From positions 55,212 to 119,211 of the forward strand of contig JAYMTJ010000023.1 in assembly GCA_036897525.1 (NCBI GenBank): DNA of 64,000 bases, given 5' to 3'. The notes under the pieces are model-generated. The model was not told the origin of the DNA and ran no database searches. It saw nothing but the letters and a program-made list of their open reading frames with translations. Position 1 is the first letter of the stretch. The number at the start of each line of letters is the position of its first letter. The DNA is from Pelargonium x hortorum (Eukaryota; Streptophyta; Magnoliopsida; Geraniales; Geraniaceae). Both the position numbers and the translations under genes were made by a program. Below are positions 1-12,652 of the stretch, in pieces.

Positions 1-3000
1 GACAGAGGTAAACTTGTTTTATTGGATGTGCAGATTTTGAGTACGGTAAAAGTAAGAAATTCCTCTAAAAGAGTTTTATTGAGCTATTCGTTTTCTGTGA
101 AAGGTAGATCTAGAGCTCTTGGGTAATCGGGTTTCCTATTATCAGGGACCTTGTTTTATAGGTCCAACTACTTAACGAGACTTGGAATTTGAAGGAACGC
201 TAGTTCTCTAAAGTGAGGGAGTAAGTCGGTCAATAAAAAGAAGAGAGATTTCCTAGGCTTCAGGTTCAAAAGTTTCCTTGGGTTAATGTTAATAAGGAGA
301 CTTAAGAAAAAGGACTCTGGTAGGATATAGCTAGTCTAGTTTGAAGTTAGGATACTTCCCAAGGTTTCTGGTTTTGAAGTCTGAATAAAGAAAATGAGTG
401 TGCACGGAATAAGAAAACGGGTTAAGAGTCTTGAAGTCTTAAGTGAAAGGGTAAGAGTACAGTCATACGCTATAAGCACCTAGCCGCTTCTTCTTTGCTT
501 TTTGACTTTCGTGTTTTGTATGAGCTATCCGTTGACTGCCTTTCGTACTCTGTCTTTTATTTTAGTAGTTTGATTAGGACAAATAAGGGGTAGGAGATAG
601 GATTAGCAATAGGGGACATAGGGCGGTATCTCTTGTCTCAGGTAGTAGGAAGGGGAGGCGTATTGCCTGGGTATTCTCTCTTATAAGGATCTATTATAAG
701 TATAAGGAGTCGGGGTAACAGAACTGGGTGGGTCCATTTCGTTACTTTAATGGATAGCTTTTCCATTTCTAGTTCTGCTTATAATCCTAGAATCTTACTC
801 TATACAGGTCTTTTTTATCAAACAAGGAGTGAATCTCTTTTCTTTTCTGTCAATCTCTATAAAAATAAGTAAGCAATTCTAATTGATACAAGAAAATCGG
901 TTTTAAAGGGCTCTGATCACATAGGGAAAACCAACTTAAAAGGTATACCGACAGCAGAAAAAGAGCGTTATAGATAGGCTATCTATATAGAGTAATATGA
1001 CGTTGTTCTTTTGAGTCCCTAAACTTTTTATTCCTTTGATTTGAAGGGAAAGTCCTATAAAAAGGAGGAGCTCCTTAGGCTTTTCGTTGGTTTTCTAATC
1101 TACCTCTACTTCACTGACTGCTGAGATTTCTAAAACCAGGGATTTTTTGGTTTCTTCTTACTTCTTTGATCTAGCTAACAAACAAAAGATTGAGTCTCTC
1201 TATATTATCTATATTCTATAAATAAAAGAATTAGGTCATTTCAAAGAAACCTAGTCAAAACTTTGAAGAGGTTCATAGGGAGAGGGCCGTGCCTGCTCTA
1301 TACTTATATGAGTTTCTATGAATCAAAACCCTTTTACTTTAGATTAAGACCCACACTCCCTTTCACTTTATCAAAAATCCTACTTTACTTAACAAGGTTT
1401 TGCAGGCTCTAGTATAAAAATATTAAAAAGAGTCTCTTTTCTGGATTTTTATAGGACCCCAAGTATAGAACTAAAATGAGAATCGAGTCATTTCTACTGC
1501 CCGACCTAAAAAAAAGACCTAGGCGTCTTTTATGGGGTATTCCTTAACAGAGATTCTATTTAAAACCCTACTGGAGCTCCTGTCTACCTATCAATTTAGG
1601 TTAAAAAAACCCAAAATCTTCCTAATTGTGAAAAGAAAACCTCACTTCTCGGTAAAGGAATGGCTATATTAAGAATCTCAAAAGTTAAACTTAAACCTCT
1701 TGCAATTACTCTCTGCTGTTTCTTAAAAATTCTATAAGTGCAAATGAAAAGCTTTTTTTTATCTTAGGAGCTTGCCAAAAACCTAACCTTAATCTTATCT
1801 GGAATTTAAGTATCCTATAAGTAACGGATCCCTCGAAGGCTTCATAACTCATAATAGAGTAAGAAGCCAAGAGATATTCTGAATATATTACTTTACACAA
1901 TAAGTTGCATTTTAAACTAAAGCAGAGAAGAACCCAGAGTTGCTCATTATAAAGTTCTTTGTCTGTTGCGTAAATAAAAGAAAATTCCTTTAGTATAGCA
2001 AAACCCTTTTGCCTTTAGTATCCTCGTTCCGGAGTATTCTCAAGCGGCTGCTACAGGGAGTAAAAACTTATAACGGTACTGTAAGTTCTACTAGGCGTGC
2101 TCTTTTATCCAAAAAGACTCTTCTTCGTAGGATAATTATAGGCCTAGAAGTTTCCGTCTTTAAGGCGAGCAATCTCCACTTTATATTTTAGTATATATAT
2201 TTTCTATTTTAAGCAAGCATTCTTAAAAAAGTTTGGTTTTAGACTTGAAAGCTTTTATTACTAATTAATCAGCCGGAAATTCGATTCTAGAACTTATATA
2301 ATACTGCTCCTTATTATGCTTTTACTAGCATATCCTTTTTGCCGTATAGAATTTATTGCAAAATGACATTTACGTAAGGAATGCAGTAAATCCTAGGTAG
2401 AGAAACAGACCAAAAAAGAGCCACATCTTAAAAAATGACGGAGTCAATTGAAAGCGACTCGGCCTTATTTATCTCATCAATAGAAGCACGTCAATAGCAA
2501 TAGAATAATCTATAAAGAAAACTTAAACGTACATTTCCGTAAGTGAAACAAAAGTTCATTTACTTCTGACATCGAAGAGCTGCACGCCCCCTGAATTGTG
2601 CGTATTTCGCAGTTTCGAATCTAGTTACCTCCTTCCTCTCAGATACCAAAACCTTTTTTAGCAGCTTTACGGTATCTCCGAAACTAAAGGATTTATTCCC
2701 ATGAAGAAAACTCCCGATTTTACGCCATCTACTTTCTTAACTACGTTCTACACAGACCTCAAAAAAACGGATACGCTTTTTTTGTTTACTTGATCTTAAA
2801 TTTCTAGCCTTTACCTTTATTCTTTATTACCTTGACTTGATAAGATGCATTATACACAGCCTGTACGACGACTCACTAACCTTGTACAGGACGGAACCTT
2901 AAATGAAAAAGATCAAGAACTAACTTGGAAATAATAAAAGGATAGGAAAAACTTACTATAAGTTTTATATACATATACCGGAATTTTCCTAATTTGGATT

Positions 3001-4440
3001 TCCTTCGTCAGGTTCTATACGTAAAGTGTACAGGAAACCTACTAGCTTATGTAAAGGTTGGTTAGAGCATTAATACCAACCAGCTTACGAAGCCAGTCCT
3101 ATTAGACCACACACAATACGAAACCAGGTTTAGCACGAACTTTTCGGGAATTTTTTTTTAGTTAACTCTGTCAGGTTTTTTATTATATGGTTTACTTTTA
3201 GATTCCTGTCTTTCTCTACCACTTCTTCCTTTATAGTGAGTTATTATGGGCGCATTATACAAAAAGGAAGCTTCTCTCACTAGGATATTCTGCATTGTGT
3301 CCAGTTTAGGAAACGAATAGTCTTTGTTTAAACCTAGATTTTCTGAACTATTTTTAAAGGGACTTTTTATTGATAAAATGCTTTTTATGGGGAACCGAGG
3401 TAGTTTAAAGTTCATTTGCCTGTTGTATAAAAAAGTTATTTTAGTTTGAGCATTCTCTTTACTTTGTAAAAGGCTTCTGAAAAGAAAAGGATAATAAACG
3501 TGAAGAGGGTACCCTTAAAATAAATATTCGGATTGAGGAAAACTAAAGCAAATTAAAATATAAGAACACCCCCCCTTTTTGCTGTAGAAATTCCAACCCA
3601 GAATTTTAGAAGTTTTCTATGAAGCAACTAAGTGTCAAGTAATAGTAGGATTCAAACCTAGTCAAAATTATTACGAGTTTTCTTTAACCAGAGAAAATGA
3701 AGAGTTAAGATTTATACTTTTCTCTTTCTTAAAGGAATCGACTACGAAAAAGCACTAAAAAGTTGATTTTATTCAAATAAGAAAGAAGATATATAGGACT
3801 CGTTTAGAAGGTTCTAGCTTGTAAAAAGAGGAATGAACAGTTTATCTGGGCAAAGAAAAGCAGGCAAAAATGAACATTTTTATTTAGAAGGGGCGCGCAA
3901 AAAAGATACCTAGAGTTCTTACTTTGATCCTTTTTTAGGTACTGGAAGTTTTCAAAATCACTACCTTAGACTTACTTTTGAATGAGAAACGTACAGGGGA
4001 AGTCCCACTAGATCCATTTTGCTACTCTTAGGATAAGAGGAATCTGAATGGCACCAACAGAGAAACATAGGGTTAAAATTGACCTCAAACTGGTGTACTA
4101 GGTCTTTGTCATATCCCAGCAAAGAGGGTTTCTTTTTATTACCCTGTGAAAAGAGTCTTACAATTCTTCGCGCGGGAACTCCTTATAAAATATTCATAAT
4201 AGACCCCCGCGAATGCTGTACAATAAAGCCGAGTGCTCCGCAAAAGGGGGCGCTTGAGACTGACTACAAAAAGTTTATCCTTTTAGTAGCCGCATACCCT
4301 CTCTATTCTAAAAAACCTTTTTTGTACTAATTAGATCCCTTTAACCCGCGCCATCTATTAGCTATTAGACTCAAGTTCCTGGAAAATCAACTCGCAAGGT
4401 GTCATTTTTCACGATCAATCTAAGCTTAATGAGTCTACAA
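1..4440. other. AT-rich spacer, no gene seen
   Basis: No recognisable gene, RNA or repeat of any length was found. Open frames here are at most about 85 codons and have no family resemblance, as expected by chance. The sequence is rich in runs of A or T and in short words such as AAGGA and its complement. The segment at 4449-4465 is a short GACA microsatellite at its right edge. Confidence 0.6.
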
Positions 4441-4678
4441 TTTATATGTTAGACAGACAGACAGATCTCCTAATAATAAGAAAATTGAGCAGCAAAAGAA
4501 AGCGCGGGTTTTCTGTAAGTGAGTAACTTAAGGCCCCTACTGTCAACTCCGAACAAGGCTACCTAGAATTCCTTACTTTCATGTCTAATAAACCCTTCTT
4601 TCTCTCTAATAACCCCCTTCTATACCATTCTTGTTTACGAACATAAGCAAAGATAACGTCTTTCTTACTCTTGATCAG

Positions 4679-4896
4679 AAGGAATCTTACTTAGGCAGGA
4701 AGAAAGACAAGAAACCCTTCCTTTCAACGATTAGAATTGTTCAACCCAAGGAAGACAAAACCATAAGGACCAATTTATTTGTTACTCCTGTTCTAAGGAA
4801 TCTTACTTAGCCAAAACAAGGAATACAAAACCATAAGGATCTCTTTCTCTTGTAGGAAATTAACAAAAGCAAAGAGAATTTGTTACTCTTATTGTT
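4679..4896 (+). repeat. Nested direct repeats, roughly 70-116 bp offsets
   Basis: Three word pairs repeat in this stretch. A 16-base word (AAGGAATCTTACTTAG) is at 4679 and again at 4795. A 22-base block starting AAGGAAGACAAAACC is at 4748-4769 and recurs with one change at 4818-4839. ATTTGTTACTC is at 4777 and again at 4878. The offsets differ (116, 70 and about 101 bp), so this is a rearranged tandem repeat rather than a clean one. No coding frame runs through it. Confidence 0.7.
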
Positions 4897-4977
4897 GGTA
4901 TGATGCTAATATTGGTAGACTATACACTACAAAGAAATGCAATTATTGGTAGACTCTACAAAAACAAAGAGTATCTA
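4894..4977 (+). repeat. 33-bp tandem repeat, two to three units
   Basis: ATTGGTAGAC occurs at 4911-4920 and 4944-4953. Each is followed by a related stretch (TATACACTACAAAG and TCTACAAAAACAAAG), giving a 33-bp period. A more diverged, shorter unit (GTTGGTATGATGC) precedes them at 4894. This is consistent with local slippage or short duplication; no function is suggested. Confidence 0.6.
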
Positions 4978-5310
4978 TTCCGTTCTATCAAATGAAACCT
5001 TCTTGCTTGATCTCTTCCAGGAAAGGAAGCAAACAAGGAATACAAGACTAGAATACTAACAAGTCAATATCTTCTTTCTTGGTTTCCTACTAACAAAGAA
5101 ATATGGTAAGCTAACACAGAAAGGCTAAGTTCCTCTAGATAATATTCGTCTTCTCGAGATATTGTTTTATTCAGTTCTAAGCATCACAAGTAAAGAGAAC
5201 TTAATCCCTTGGTATAATTCTCATTTTAATAAGATATTAGCTTATATTAGTCTTTTTAATAACATACATACAAGTAACAAATTCAATAAAAGATGTTACC
5301 ATTCCAAACA

Positions 5311-5410
5311 AAGAAATTGTCCATAAAACACGTAGGTTCGAGATCTTTCTTGCTTTTAAGACTTTTCACAGAGAAATTGACCATAAAAACCCTCGGTTCT
5401 AGCTAAAGAT
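5311..5410 (+). repeat. 60-bp direct repeat, two units
   Basis: AAGAAATTGTCCATAAAA at 5311 is repeated as GAGAAATTGACCATAAAA at 5371. Similarity continues into the following 25 bases (ACACGTAGGTTCGAG against ACCCTCGGTTCTAG). The exact 60-bp spacing supports a tandem duplication. The GGTTCGAG word looks like a tRNA T-arm, but the rest of a cloverleaf is missing. Confidence 0.65.
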
Positions 5411-6085
5411 CCCTTGGTTTTAGCTATTCTCTACTCAGAGCCATAATATCTACTATCTTAGCTCACAGATAGAAAGCACAAGAGTTAGTGAAAAGTACGT
5501 TCCTTTTCTTCTTCATTCCATTCTTTTAGATCCTACAGGATGAGATCCCTTACAAGCCTTACAAAGAAGATCTTGTCTTTCTCAGTCTCAGTTCTTGTCT
5601 TTATAAGAGGACTATACCTAAAAAGCCAATCTTTCTCCTCTAGTTCCACAAGTTCTATTCCGGAAGAGACAAGAGCAGGAAGCAAGATCAAAGCTTAAGG
5701 CTGTGGAAGTTGGAGTATGATCTTACTTATGTCGGATGGTCAATATCAGTCCCAGTTTAAGGTCCCTGTCAAGCCAGTCGGGAAAGAGCATGCCCAGTCA
5801 ATAGCACTCCTAAAGTCCAAGTCGAAGGTTAACAACTACAAATAGAAAGGTGGTCAATTTCTCTCTTTTGACAAGTAGGCAAGAGCTTGTCTATTGGTCT
5901 TGTTTGAGTGGAGACCTATGTCAATTAGTTAGAGCTTCTGCGTTCCCTTATTCTTTCAAGTTGACAAGTTTAGAGAGTTTCCGGATAATAAAGAAAAGAA
6001 GATGCTTGAGGGAAGGGAAGAAGAGTAGGGCTCTAAGAGGTACATTTCATTGAAAGAGCTTTGTTCTAGTCAGTCAAGTTGTTTT

Positions 6086-6258
6086 GTTCTTGATGTGTAT
6101 AGAGGGTAGGTAGTCCATCTAATATACCATAAGGACCTAACCTCCTAAAAGCCTTTTAGCTTTGACTCGGTAAAAGAGATCTATTCAAGATTCTACTAAG
6201 GTCAGTCTCCTCCCAAACGATAAGAACATAGTACATGAGGAATTCTCCTTAACAACTC
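6086..6258 (+). repeat. Family 1 dispersed repeat, copy A
   Basis: This copy carries the ordered short boxes of the family: ACCTAACCTCCTAAAAG near 6135, GACTCGGTAAAAGAGAT near 6164, TCTACTAAGGTCAGT near 6192, CCTCCCAAACGATAAG at 6209, and GAGGAATTCTCCTTAAC at about 6237-6253. The boxes keep order and spacing seen in the 10-13 kb array. Sequence between boxes is diverged. No reading frame spans it. Confidence 0.6.
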
Positions 6259-6740
6259 TATAATCCTTAGAATCCATAATAGCTTATAACAAACAGGTAT
6301 CTCCCATTTAGTTAGGGCAAGCTTTCCAGTTTCCATTGAGAGAGAAAAAGGTCATTCTAGTAGCCCTTATCCTTATATTTTCATCGTTTTAGTCAGTCCA
6401 TTTCTTATGTTTCTGGGTTTGACACCTTTTCGGTCTAAAGTCAAGCTAGTAGACTAGTAAGTAGAGTAGGGCAGTTTTACCGGGTCCTTCTGATCAAGTT
6501 TTCTGGTAGGTAGTTGTGGTAGGTGTCATTGTGTGAGGTTGGCTATACTCTAATACTATTGTGCATTTCCCTCCCCTAGTCGGTCCGGTAGAAGGATGTA
6601 TTTATTATCCTAAGGCTATCGTGAGCCTATAGATAAGCACGAAGGCAATGAGGGAATGAATTCCATCCTTATAACAACGTCTAAGAAAGGAAATTGCTTT
6701 TTTTATCAGAAATGGTGTTTTGCAGTATCCTTTGAGATTC

Positions 6741-6785
6741 TGGGTTCTTTGTAAAATAATATGTGTATTCATAATCTATAGGCTT
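6741..6785 (+). repeat. Repeat pair, member 1 (partner at 10645)
   Basis: TGGGTTCTTTG followed after a short gap by TGTATTCATAATCTATAGG also occurs at 10645-10690. Both members lie a few hundred bases downstream of a family 1 copy (A and B). The family 1 unit therefore probably extends well beyond its conserved head. Confidence 0.65.
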
Positions 6786-6799
6786 TGTTTTGTACGTCA

Positions 6800-9700
6800 A
6801 CCTTTAAAGACTTTTTTAAATGTAAATTCATGGACGCCCAGTAAAGGAAAAAATGAATTCTATTTGACGGAATTTCTACTAGTAGCGGAAACTTTTTAGT
6901 TAACGTACCCTACCTGTTTTGTAAGGTACTCTCGGTCTGCCTAGGGCAATTTGTAGCCTAAGTTTTCTCTCAAGGAAATTCGAAACCGAAAATAGGAGCT
7001 CTTTGAATTAAGCAATTATCAAAAAACGGGAAATACTTTAGCCTCAGTTCTTTGAGTCTTTAAACACACTTAACCAGAGTTTAGAATACAAGAATAGGTT
7101 CTAATCTCATATAACACTTCTAAAAGGCTAAGAAAACTAAGAAACACACCTTAGTAAGCCCGCACCTATAAAGATAAAGAAGAGAAGACTTTGCAACATA
7201 AATCTAAAATCACGAAATTTCGGTTTTGTTGAAGTTATAGCTAGCAACTATAGCCCGTATCTTGAATCCCTCAGTACCCTCTTCTCTAGAGAATTCCTTT
7301 TATAACATTAGTAACTTCTATTAGAAAATTACCGGGACTTTTGTACCCAACACCAGCATAACGAAGGGAGGGTATTGCAGGATAGTACTAGTACAGTTAT
7401 ACATTATGACACCAACAAAAAAAACAAGCTTTATTTCTGTATTTACTTTTTGGAATTTCCATTCCAAAGTTAGTCTTAGAATAAGTGGTGACGGGCAAAA
7501 TTCCATGCAGTAAATCCATTTTTTTAATATCAATTTTAGCTCCAGGCCAAGAATCCTTTCATTCAAAACTCTCGAAATACCCACTTAGTAATTCTATAAC
7601 AAACGTATATTGAGTTACGTAAATAGCACAAAATACCGATAAGCGTTGCTTTTGGGGTGTAAGTATTCTGCTCTGTGGTAGTACTTGTTTGTATACATAC
7701 CTGTTTCCTATTTTTTATACAAATTATAAATTAAAGTTAACTATTGCCTCTGGCAAATGCTAAATCTTTCTATCTGAGCGGAGACCCTAACATAATAAAA
7801 ACAGAACCCTAATAAAAAGGAAGTCCTTACTATTAAGGTTATGAGGGCAGAGTGAATACCTATTTCAGTGTGGAATTATAGACACCCACCCTTTACTTGG
7901 TATTTTCAATCGGATTTCTAGTAATTCAAAAGCCCTCGATTTGGCTAGTTATTTGAGTACCCTAAATCGAAGACTTCAGGTTAATTTATTCCCACAGCAC
8001 TTCTCGGATCTGAGTAGAATAACTAATTATGCAGTGGCTTTTACATATAGATCGTTATCTTGTGATTTTGATTTCGTTTGTACTTACATGTTAGCCTACC
8101 CCATTCCCATTCTCGTAGAATATATGAAGAACAGCATTCTGGCTGAGTGCTTTTATTTATTAGAATTTAGGTACTGAGCCGCTTCTCTTATTTTAACAAC
8201 AACCCCTTTTGTGAGTTTACAACTTTAGAAAATTCTAAGTTTTAGGTAATCACTACTCGTGTTTTATAGCTTTTATATGGAACCTTTATAGTTTCTCCAA
8301 GCAGGTGCTAACAATGTAACCTAGCGAGGTAAAACAGCTTGTGTGCAACAGTTAAACACCTATTCGTCATCGGGGATATTCTCCAATCTAAGAGTAACAC
8401 TATATACTTGATATATACATCCATCTTGAGATGAGAATCCTGGGGTATACATAGCAATTCCCTTTTTTTTTTAGTTTTAGTCGTTTAGAGAGCACAGGGT
8501 AAAAAACAATACTAAACTAGACTCCTAGGTTGCTTTGCTTTCGTCCTAGTAGTAAACTAACAAAGTGTTAGATCGTATGCAGATAATAGGTAGGGGCTCC
8601 CACGGTTACCCATTGAATTAAAAAGACTCTTCCACCGTTTTAGTAATCCTGCATTAGTTAAGGTTTTCCTATTATCCCGAGTAAGGAGCGAGAGGTTTCC
8701 TTTAGAAAATTAGACTCTAATATAATAGAACAAAAAAAACTAAAGACTTTCAAAAGTACCTTAAGTTAAGAGCAGTAGTAAAACAAACATAAGGTGACGC
8801 TTTTAGTCTAAGGCTTAATAAGGAGGACCCTTATTAATTTAATTAATTAAACGGCTGGGGTTTTACTAGTACCTATTTATCACCAAGAAAGAGTAGGCCC
8901 GAAAACTTCGATTCCTAAATTTTATTATACCGCTACCCTTGATTGAATGGGAGATTTAGCTTATACAAAATACAAAAGCTCTTGGCTTGGAATTGGAATA
9001 AAGAACTTTCTAAGAAAGCGAAGTCATTTTTAACAAAGCAGCTTCCGCATTACGTATTTTTTTACTTTTCATTTGGACTTATTATATAAGTACTCTCACT
9101 ATAACTATACCTGGATGTCAGGGATTAGCCTCTTTGTTTATATGTATATATTTTTATTAACACATATGTAAGAGTCCCCTTTACTTTGTAATAAAAATAC
9201 CAGAATCCCTAAAGATTACTAGATCCGTATAAAATAAAAGGGGGGCCGTGCAGTTTAGTACACACATTTTTGTCTTTCTTATAAAACCTAGGGTAGGGTA
9301 TACCACCTTTGCTTTTAAAGTGTTTTCCAATGAGCAAACCCCAATCTACCCGGAGATATACGGATTTAATCCTTAGGGTAAACGGAACTAATAGGTGTAC
9401 TTTGAAGCTACAAAGCAGTTTCATTTGATATAGAAATATAAGATTTCTACGACAAATACCCTTATTAATAATTAACTCTGGTATTCCCGGCTATAATATA
9501 AGAGGGATAGTAGAGCGTTCAGCAAATCGATATTAAGTGCTTCATTAAGGGTTTTAAGTTGGGATTACACCTTAACCCCTAAAAAGTATATTCCTTACTC
9601 AAGGTCTCCTTTAGTTTAGAATCGAGTATAGGAGTCCATAATTAGGCAAAAGAGGTTAATCCTGTGTCAGTAATTTTAATAATGAGCTGCGAGGACTTGG

Positions 9701-9810
9701 CCAAAAAAGGAAACTCTTGTGAATATTTTGTATAACGAGGAGCTTCATCATGAGCGGAACTATAATTCTGCTTATAAGTAAAGAAGCACTAGTAAGCAAA
9801 AACCAGATTT
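6800..9810. other. AT-rich spacer, no gene seen
   Basis: No gene or RNA recognised. It includes short TA-rich palindromic tracts, for example around 8835-8850, and a poly-T run at 8463-8472. Open frames at 7321-7584 (minus) and 7941-8177 (plus) have no family resemblance and are treated as chance. Confidence 0.55.
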
Positions 9811-9811
9811 A

Positions 9812-9880
9812 GGCATAAAGAAAGGTGCTTAATCCTCTTTACTGATAAACACAAAAGGCAAGAGGAATTCCCTTTAAATA
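9812..9880 (+). repeat. Family 1 copy I (3' end only)
   Basis: Only the last boxes are present: AATCCTCTTTACTGATAAAC near 9831, then CAAAAGGCAAGAGGAATTCC near 9852. This is the clearest version of the final GGCAAGAGGAATT box. The upstream boxes are not recognisable, so the copy is truncated or more diverged. Confidence 0.55.
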
Positions 9881-10200
9881 GAACTTGTCTTATACTACAA
9901 AAACTATTAGAATAGGTACCCTCAAGAAGAAGACTCATACCCCTATTCCTGTAAGTTTGTTAAGACTCCTCCTAGATTCTCTTCCTCTAACTCATATAAG
10001 TCTAGCTCGTAATAAGACAAAGGCTCTAAAGCTGGGAAAGCTAAAGGTCAATTTCTTTCAATATTCTTCCGTTTGTTTTGCTTTTAGGACTGAGCGTATT
10101 TTAGGAAGCTTGTTTCCTTTCCTATATTTCCAGGTCTGGGTTTCCGGGTCCCGATAGTTAGATTTTATTTAGCTAAAGTAAACACTTTTTTTTTGTAAAG

Positions 10201-10384
10201 TTGAATTCAGTTTTTCTGGTCTTTTAGTGTGTGATAGCCATCTCATTAAACTATCATGGGATTAACCTCCTCACCAAGAGTTGTTTAGTCGGTAGGAGTC
10301 ATTGCTTCTAATATCTTATAAGGTAAGGTTGGTATCCTCCCTATCGATAAGCAACTTAAGCCAAGAGCAATTCTCCTTACCAAA
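10201..10384 (+). repeat. Family 1 copy B
   Basis: A nearly full set of boxes is present: CTGGTCTTTTAGTGTGTGAT, then GATTAACCTCCTCACC at 10260, TTAGTCGGTAGGAGTCATTG, CTTCTAATATCTTATAAGGT at about 10305, CCTCCCTATCGATAAGC at 10336, and GCAATTCTCCTTACC at the end. It is followed at 10645 by the block shared with 6741. Confidence 0.65.
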
Positions 10385-10644
10385 AGAAAATAATTTTCTT
10401 AATCCAGGAATTTCTTAGTTAAGTAGGTCTCTGTTAATTTAAAAGACATTAGGGGAAGTTAACCCAATGCCATTTGCCTTAGTAATAGATTTTCTGGTAT
10501 AAGAAATTTTTCTGTAGTTAGTTTGTTTAAACTAAAGGAGATTCTAAAACATCTTGAAAAGGGGCTTTAAATTAATAAAATGTATCCAATTTCATTTTAA
10601 AAGGGTGCTTTCCTGGCAATAAATGCAAGAATTTTTAAAACAAC

Positions 10645-10690
10645 ATTGGGTTCTTTGCTTTAGTTTGTATTCATAATCTATAGGGTTTCT
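10645..10690 (+). repeat. Repeat pair, member 2 (partner at 6741)
   Basis: ATTGGGTTCTTTG, then TGTATTCATAATCTATAGGG, matches the block at 6741-6785 with a few changes. It lies in the body of the family 1 unit between copies B and C. Confidence 0.65.
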
Positions 10691-10925
10691 GGAAAGTATT
10701 TTACTGATAAGGGGGTGTTTTCTAGTGGTACTTCTTTACCTATAATTAATAAAGCCTGCTTAGCTAAGGCAAGTTTACTTGTTGGGTTTCGGTGTTCAAG
10801 GGCTTTAAGTATAATAAGGGCTGTTTCAGAACAAGCTTTCAAGTTTTTCAGTTTTGGCTCCTGGTATAGTAAAGATTTTCGGGAATAGAAAAGCCCGAAG
10901 TCTGGAGTCGTTTGTATTTTTAGGT

Positions 10926-11085
10926 CAAGTTTGTTTTCTGGTCTTAAAAGTGTATGGTTTACTATCTAAAGTACTACTTAAAGGCATTAAACCAAGAACG
11001 GTTAGGTTAGTGTCGGTAAGATGGATCCCTTCCTAGATTATTAAGGTTTCTACCCTCCCACATAACACTAGAGGGATATACCTTT
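10926..11085 (+). repeat. Family 1 copy C
   Basis: Boxes seen are TTTTCTGGTCTTAAAAGTGT near 10933, GTGTCGGTAAGATGGATCCC near 11010, TTCCTAGATTATTAAGGTTT, CCTCCCACATAACAC at 11054 and AGAGGGATATACC. The final box differs from the GAGGAATT type. Related sequence recurs at 31782. About 195 bp downstream is the strong block at 11267 that is shared with 53124. Confidence 0.6.
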
Positions 11086-11266
11086 ATATATAAGAATAGA
11101 ACTCCTATAACTACCAATATCTATTACACTTTATTAAAAATTGAAAATATTAAGTACAAAGGAACCTAACTCAAGGCCTAGTATACTTTTTTATACCTAA
11201 CAAAATAGTTAACAAGCTCCTGATTACAAAACAGGCAACAAGAGGGTCTTTCTCCGCGAATCTCCA

Positions 11267-11300
11267 GCCAATTTAAGGTCGAACAGGATATAGTTTTCTT
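11267..11300 (+). repeat. High-identity repeat block, member 1
   Basis: The stretch ATTTAAGGTCGAACAGGATA plus nine more bases (11271-11299) matches 53131-53159 at 28 of 29 positions. It sits about 195 bp past the end of family 1 copy C. The partner sits about 210 bp past copy K. The block is therefore part of a longer family 1 element, and one of the better preserved parts. Confidence 0.75.
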
Positions 11301-11599
11301 AAACAACAAGAGGTTATAGCGCTTTAAGAGTTCCTTTTATTGTGAGTGCTTTCCCGTCCCCGCCAGTCCTTTACTCTGTGTATCTCTAGCGAGTAAATTA
11401 ACAGATAGCCCCTTCTCTAGTCAGTGTATTTTTTTGGTTAAAGGGCTTATAGAAAATAGCTTATAGAAGTAAGTTTCATAACATGGTTTTATTTTGCTGT
11501 TGGAAGTCTTTTTCCATCCATAAACCGAGTTTAGAGTGAGTCGGTTTTGTTCCTATTATTTATTTCAATTTCAGGTATGTCAGTCAGTTTAGTTTCCAG

Positions 11600-11808
11600 A
11601 TTTCTGAAGTCAAGAAAGCCTGGTTTTTTGGTGTTATTTGTAGGTCTTAAAGAGTGTAAGTATGTACTATCAAGAAACTCTTAAAACTCTTAAGCATTAA
11701 CCTCCCTCACTTCGTTCTGGGTCGGTAAAAAGGATTCCTTCTAATATCTTTAAGGTCAGTCCCCTCCTATATGATAAACTGCAGAGGACAAGAGGAATTA
11801 TCCTTACC
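11600..11808 (+). repeat. Family 1 copy D
   Basis: This is among the best preserved copies. It shows GTAGGTCTTAAAGAGTGTAA, CATTAACCTCCCTCAC at about 11696, GGGTCGGTAAAAAGGATTCC, CTTCTAATATCTTTAAGGTC at about 11739, CCTCCTATATGATAAAC at 11763, and GAGGACAAGAGGAATTATCC followed by TTACC. Downstream it shares CAAGCTCC...GGTCTTTC with copy C. Confidence 0.65.
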
Positions 11809-12484
11809 CTGAAATTTAAAAACAAGTAATACAAATAAATATATATATTCTAATATCTATCTATACGGATACTTCCTAGCAAGAAGCCTACAAGCTCCAT
11901 AAGAAGATAGGTCTTTCCCATTAGATCCTCCCTAACTACTACTCCTACTGTATACAAGTCTATTCAGTATCTCTAGCAAAAGTAAGTAAGTAATCTAGTG
12001 CAAGGAAGTTCTTTGGCAGGTAGCTCTTCTAGGTTTTCTAGTCCATAAGCCATCAGGTAGGTTATTAGGAATTGACAGCCCCATCCCTTAGGCCTACTCT
12101 GAACAAGGCAAAGGCTTTACTTAAGTCTAAAAAGGGTTGTTTCTGTTGTATTTGTTTCCAATCAATATAGTAATTCTAAACCGCTGTATAAGGCTCAAAC
12201 AGAATTTGAAATATAAACTTTAAGAAAAAATGGAATGTTTTATGAGTTAAATGAAAACAAACCTACAAGGTACTGGAGATAAAAGACATTTCGATAAGAA
12301 CTTTGGTATGATTCTATATAATTTCTTTGTAGTTATTTTCTTTATATTTAGTATTTATGGAAAGTGTTTCCTTCAGGTTTTGGTATTATTTCTTTATTTA
12401 TTAATCTGGGATAAGTATTTCATTTCGCTTTATAGAGAGTAAAGATTATAAGGAATATAATAAAGAATTTTCTGTCATTTTGAA

Positions 12485-12652
12485 AGTTGAAGTCAGTTAT
12501 CTGGTCTTAAAAATGTGAGGTTACCTATCTATACTAAACTAAGACTTAACCTCGTACAAGACTGGTTACTCGGCAAGATTGATGTACTTCCTATATCCCC
12601 AAGGCACTCACCCTCTTTTCCTGATAAGCACATGAAGGCAAGAGGAATAAAA
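12485..12652 (+). repeat. Family 1 copy E
   Basis: Boxes are TATCTGGTCTTAAAAATGTG, GACTTAACCTCGTAC at about 12543, TACTCGGCAAGATTGATG, CCTCTTTTCCTGATAAGC at 12612, and GAAGGCAAGAGGAATAA. The spacing to copy F is shorter (457 bp) than elsewhere, which suggests a deletion between the two. Confidence 0.6.

Noticed and set aside
190-215. GAAGGAACGCTAG, like the 5' part of plant mitochondrial small rRNA
   Set aside because: Only 13 bases match and the flanking conserved rRNA sequence is absent.
3640-3705. Possible minus-strand tRNA T-arm (CTAGGTTTGAATCCTAC)
   Set aside because: The T-loop is atypical and no anticodon or D-arm is present at the right distance.
5325-5345. GTAGGTTCGAG, like a tRNA T-arm
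   Set aside because: It is part of a 60-bp direct repeat and has no cloverleaf partner sequence.
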